Shown here: one piece after another, positions 61,170 to 64,000 of the stretch
Layout of the letters: every line of letters starts with the position of its first letter
Position numbering within the stretch: position 1 is the stretch's first letter
Origin: JAJPHW01 sp963799065
Lineage (GTDB): Bacteria; Acidobacteriota; Terriglobia; Terriglobales; Acidobacteriaceae
Length of the DNA: 64,000 bases
Assembly: GCA_963799065.1 (NCBI GenBank)
Contig: CAWCVJ010000001.1
Location: forward strand, 372,001-436,000
Reading direction: 5' to 3'
Notes under the pieces: model-generated
Seen by the model: the letters and a program-made list of their open reading frames with translations, nothing else
Database searches by the model: none
Told to the model about the DNA's origin: nothing
Made by a program: the position numbers and the translations under genes

Positions 61170-61327
61170 GTCATCCTGAACGCAGCCGTTCTTCAGGCGG
61201 AGTGAAGGATCTGGCGAGGACGACTCGTGCGCTAGAGTTAAAGCAAAGGAGTGCGCGCCAGATCCCCTTCGGCTTCGCTCAGGGCAGGCTCTTACCCGGG
61301 TGCAGTGCGCCAGCTCTTCGGGATGAC
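61170..61327. repeat. Dispersed inverted-repeat element
   Basis: It opens GTCATCC and closes GGATGAC, with internal inverted segments (GATCTGGCG facing CGCCAGATC) and CCTTCGGCTTCGCTCAGG. Such GTCATCCTGAGCG-like elements are scattered in several soil-bacterial genomes. It sits between the VWA start and the rluD stop. Copy number in this genome is not visible. Confidence 0.6.
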
Positions 61328-61342
61328 TGCGGTTGAGGTTGT

Positions 61343-62311
61343 TCAGGTTTCCAACCGCCCCAGAAACTTCTCTAGCTCTGGCGGGATGGGTCGCTGCAAT
61401 GACAATTCATTTGCGGCGATGGGATGCTTAAAGCGCAGCGCTCCGGCATGCAGAAAGTTTCGCGCCAGGGAAGTGATGGTCGCGTTTTGCCCTCTCAGTT
61501 CGCGGGGTGCGCCATAGAGCGCATCGCCGACGATGGAGTGGCCGATGGACGAAAGATGTACGCGGATTTGATGCGTGCGTCCGGTTTCGATCGTGACTTC
61601 GAGCAGAGTGAATTTACCCAGCGGCGAGTCGATCCGGCGAGTGACTTTGTAATGCGTGATGGCTTCGCGGCCCTCGATTCCGCGTGTCGTCATGCGCGTG
61701 CGGCGGCTCTGGTCGCGGCTGATCTTTTCGGAGAGCGTTCCACGATCGTGCTTAAGCCAGCCATGCACCAACGCGATGTAGGTCTTCTTCACTTCGCGCC
61801 GCGAAAACTGGGCCGCGAGTTTGCGATGGGCTTCGTCGTTCTTGGCGACGACGATGAGTCCGCTCGTTTCTCTGTCGAGGCGATGGACAATGCCGGGACG
61901 CAGCTCGCCGCCGACTTGCGAGAGTTGTCCGAAGCGGTGGAGCAGAGCGTTGACCAGCGTGCCTCGATTACGGGCTGCTTCAGTTGCGCCAGCGCCAGCG
62001 TGGACCATCATGCCCGCGGGCTTGTTGACCACAACGAGATCATGGTCTTCGTAAACCACGTCCAGCGCAATGTCTTCTGCGATTGCGCGCAACGGCGGCA
62101 GAGTCACTTCGCCTAGAATCGTGATGTCTTCTTCGCCGCGAAGGCGCAACGAGGACTTCGCGGGCTTCGTATCGACTAAGACTTTCTCTTCTTCAATCAG
62201 TTGCTGTACGCGGACGCGGCTGGTGTTTTCGAGATGGGAAGAAAGATATTGATCGAGGCGCTGACCGGCGTGCGCAAGGGGCACCCGGAGCGCAATAGGA
62301 TAAGTTGTCAT
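61343..62311 (-). CDS. RluD-family pseudouridine synthase
   Basis: A 322-residue RNA-modifying enzyme. An N-terminal S4-like domain (RLDQYLSSHLENTSRVRVQQLI) is followed by the catalytic domain, with the active Asp in HRLDRETSGLIVV. IETGRTHQIRVHL and GDALYG end the fold. It pseudouridylates 23S rRNA in most species, but RluC/RluD assignment needs comparison. It follows lgt closely on the same strand. Confidence 0.93.
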   Translation of the reverse strand: MTTYPIALRVPLAHAGQRLDQYLSSHLENTSRVRVQQLIEEEKVLVDTKPAKSSLRLRGEEDITILGEVTLPPLRAIAEDIALDVVYEDHDLVVVNKPAGMMVHAGAGATEAARNRGTLVNALLHRFGQLSQVGGELRPGIVHRLDRETSGLIVVAKNDEAHRKLAAQFSRREVKKTYIALVHGWLKHDRGTLSEKISRDQSRRTRMTTRGIEGREAITHYKVTRRIDSPLGKFTLLEVTIETGRTHQIRVHLSSIGHSIVGDALYGAPRELRGQNATITSLARNFLHAGALRFKHPIAANELSLQRPIPPELEKFLGRLET

Positions 62312-62329
62312 TTTGCGCGAGCTTAAGAC

Positions 62330-63136
62330 TCAGCGTGTCGCCGGAAGCGGAACTTGCTTCGTCACTCCGCTGCGGAACCACCAGATTACGCCCGCTAGCA
62401 CAACTAGTCCGATGGAAATGAGTTGCGTTCCGGTCATGATTCCGCCGAACACCGAGCCGCGTCCTGGATCGCCGCGGATAAATTCCAGGAAGTAGCGAGC
62501 GATGCCGTACAAGAAAAGATAGGCGGCAAACACCTGCCCATCGAATTTCTTACGCTTGAACATGTAGGTCAGGATAAAGAAATTCGCCAGTTCGACGGCG
62601 GATTCGAAGAGTTGGGTCGGCTCCAGTCGCTCGTTCAGCGGCGTGCCCACAATCTGCTGGGCTAACGGATTGGTAAAAATAACTCCCCATAGGTGGTTCG
62701 TCGGTTTGCCATAGCAGCATCCGGCGGCGAAACAGCCAAGACGCCCAATGGCATGTCCCAGCGCCAGTCCTGGCGCGAAGGCATCGCACGTCGCGAGCGC
62801 CGGCATCTTGTGTTTACGAACAAACCACGCTGCGGCGAGAAACGCGCCAATCAGTCCGCCGGAGAACACGCCGCCGGCTTGCAACGTGCTCAGGCTAAAG
62901 ATCTCGCCGGGGTGGGCGGTGTAATAGCCCCAGTCGTTGATGATGTAAAGAATTTTTGCACCCAAAATGCCGCACAGCACCACGATAATGCCCAGATTCC
63001 AGGCGTTATCCGGGTCGATGCCCTGCTTGGCGGAGTTGCGCACGCTTATAAAAAGCCCTACCAGGACGCCGGTCGCAACCAGCAATCCGTAGGTGGGCGC
63101 ACTGAAATGGCCGTATTGAAAAAGTCTGGGAAACAC
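62330..63136 (-). CDS. lgt: Prolipoprotein diacylglyceryl transferase
   Basis: A 268-residue inner-membrane enzyme that attaches diacylglyceryl to lipobox cysteines, the first step of lipoprotein maturation. Seven-span architecture is evident, and the core HAIGRLGCFAAGCCYGKPT carries the functional Arg and Cys region. It lies 18 bases upstream of rluD's start. Several lipobox proteins in this window (262, 6895, 20435, 28896) would be its substrates. Confidence 0.95.
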   Translation of the reverse strand: MFPRLFQYGHFSAPTYGLLVATGVLVGLFISVRNSAKQGIDPDNAWNLGIIVVLCGILGAKILYIINDWGYYTAHPGEIFSLSTLQAGGVFSGGLIGAFLAAAWFVRKHKMPALATCDAFAPGLALGHAIGRLGCFAAGCCYGKPTNHLWGVIFTNPLAQQIVGTPLNERLEPTQLFESAVELANFFILTYMFKRKKFDGQVFAAYLFLYGIARYFLEFIRGDPGRGSVFGGIMTGTQLISIGLVVLAGVIWWFRSGVTKQVPLPATR

Positions 63137-63531
63137 TTTTAATTGGATGCAAACTATCGGGAATTTGTACGTGAGTAGTTTAGCAGGATGACGGCGAGGT
63201 TCGGACTAGAAGATGAGAAGGTCGACCCACCGAGCCGTGTGTTGGGCCGAGAATGAACCTGTCGTTAGACAATGGGAACCCGCCGCGACCCTTTAGGCGT
63301 CTCCGCATGGCGGAGCATGGCACACCGGATCGTATCTACGAGTCAGGCCCCCGTTCATTCCGTATTGGTTCAAAAATCGGTGACCAACATCACGTACACC
63401 GTAGGCCGACTTTCACAGTTGGATGCTAGGCAAAAGTCGAGCGATGCGCAAGAGGAAAATCACAAAAAGATGGCACTCGGCTTGCCAGCGGCTTTGGTAA
63501 GCGGAATTATTACGTGAGTGCGAACGCTGGG
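63137..63531. other. 395-base intergenic region
   Basis: No credible gene was recognised. A small CTCCGC-ATG-GCGGAG hairpin is near 63300. An 81-codon plus-strand frame (63272-63517) is not supported by composition, start site or motif. Promoters for lgt and perhaps others must lie at its left edge, but no clear hexamers are seen. Confidence 0.5.
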
Positions 63532-64000
63532 TTAAGGATTAGTTGCTTCGGCCCAGTAGTTGCTTCTCGCGAGGACGACGGCGGGCAAGGGTTGGCGCAA
63601 GCCCACTCGAATGTCGTGCAATCCCGGCTTGGGATCTTTCGGCGCGAAACTCAGTAAGTAGCGGCTGTGCAGATGATTGTCGAAGCTGTTTACATATGTC
63701 TCGAAATTCTTACGCGAGGTGAAGAGGCTGTATTCTCCTCCGGTCATGGCGGCGACAGTCTTCGAAACATTCTTGCGCATTGCGTTTGCAGCGAGCACGA
63801 AAGGTGCCAGAAGATCGGGGCCGGGAGCCATTTCGTCCTGATTACTGCCACGCTCCGTATCGAGAATGTTCGAGAGTCCGGGCGAAAAAGCCAACGAGTA
63901 GACCACGATGTTGCTGTCGCCGATTGTCCGCACAACGTCCTCGACTTTGGCCGCGTGGCTGCCGTGGTCGCGAGTTTCGCTAATCAGCAAAATCACCCGC
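63532..64000 (-). CDS. VWA-type exported protein, 5' end beyond the window
   Basis: The C-terminal 156 residues of a gene that begins past base 64000. It opens in mid-domain with RVILLISETRDHGSH, a VWA strand, then NIVVYSLAFSPGLSN and TAVFFxx-free segments typical of VWA proteins in this lineage, and ends HSRYLLSFAPKDPKPGLHDIRVGL, close in kind to the C-terminus of the 60151 protein. The MIDAS segment is not in the window. Confidence 0.8.
   Translation of the reverse strand, partial: RVILLISETRDHGSHAAKVEDVVRTIGDSNIVVYSLAFSPGLSNILDTERGSNQDEMAPGPDLLAPFVLAANAMRKNVSKTVAAMTGGEYSLFTSRKNFETYVNSFDNHLHSRYLLSFAPKDPKPGLHDIRVGLRQPLPAVVLARSNYWAEATNP

Noticed and set aside
63272..63517. 81-codon frame
   Set aside because: No motif or ribosome-binding site; composition not gene-like.

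Overview
The window looks like chromosomal DNA from a member of the Acidobacteriota (Terriglobia/Koribacter-like soil lineage). This is inferred from protein content, with no phylogeny run. The pointers are GloVer-type repeat proteins (TIGR03803 style), acidobacterial VWA proteins, ECF sigma/anti-sigma operons with LiaF/DUF4097-like partners, Ig-rich secreted proteins, an S53 peptidase with an RRRR-flanked C-terminal membrane segment, moderately high GC, and GGAGG/GAGGT ribosome-binding sites with many GTG and TTG starts.

Layout. 1-4457: a DUF488 gene cut by the window edge, a cytochrome c lipoprotein, a DUF374 acyltransferase, a PiT phosphate transporter and a tandem pair of exported thioredoxin-fold proteins. 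4532-12718: a run of exported proteins (VWA protein, two beta-propellers, DUF4397 lipoprotein, GloVer protein, an unrecognised exported protein, cytochrome c). 12774-18638 (minus): folD-coaE-HtrA protease, a stalk-domain protein, an aldo/keto reductase, and a PilZ protein with a degenerate response regulator. 18842-29771: a PDZ protease, a large Ig-like lipoprotein, a translationally coupled sigma/anti-sigma/membrane/DUF4097 operon, a cold-shock protein and small proteins.

29784-38830 is the most unusual part. It is a tandem array of minus-strand modules, each a hairpin-plus-promoter element, a GloVer protein and (in two of three) a beta-helix exported protein. One beta-helix copy is truncated exactly at the next module's hairpin element, 295 bp are identical between copies, and an IS481-family element with recognisable ends has inserted beside one hairpin. 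38891-47740 holds a SpoIIE-type phosphatase, small exported proteins, thioredoxin reductase, a UBP zinc-finger protein, a TonB C-terminal-domain protein, proline dehydrogenase, a second sigma/anti-sigma operon ending in a repeat-rich DUF3106 protein, and tRNA-Val(CAC). 47965-55013 holds a sedolisin-type protease, orphan modA, an EAL/HDOD protein, a lone histidine-phosphotransfer-like protein, tRNA-Leu(CAG) and the scoAB CoA-transferase.

55058-59264 carries trpC-trpF-trpB and trpA on the minus strand, with a plus-strand HigA-type antitoxin and a frame-disrupted membrane gene between trpB and trpA. The window ends with a FecR-like protein, VWA proteins, an RluD-type pseudouridine synthase, lgt and a dispersed repeat. 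Housekeeping genes (tRNAs, trp, folD, coaE, lgt, rluD) thus alternate with lineage-specific exported proteins. No CRISPR array, rRNA, prophage or biosynthetic cluster is visible.
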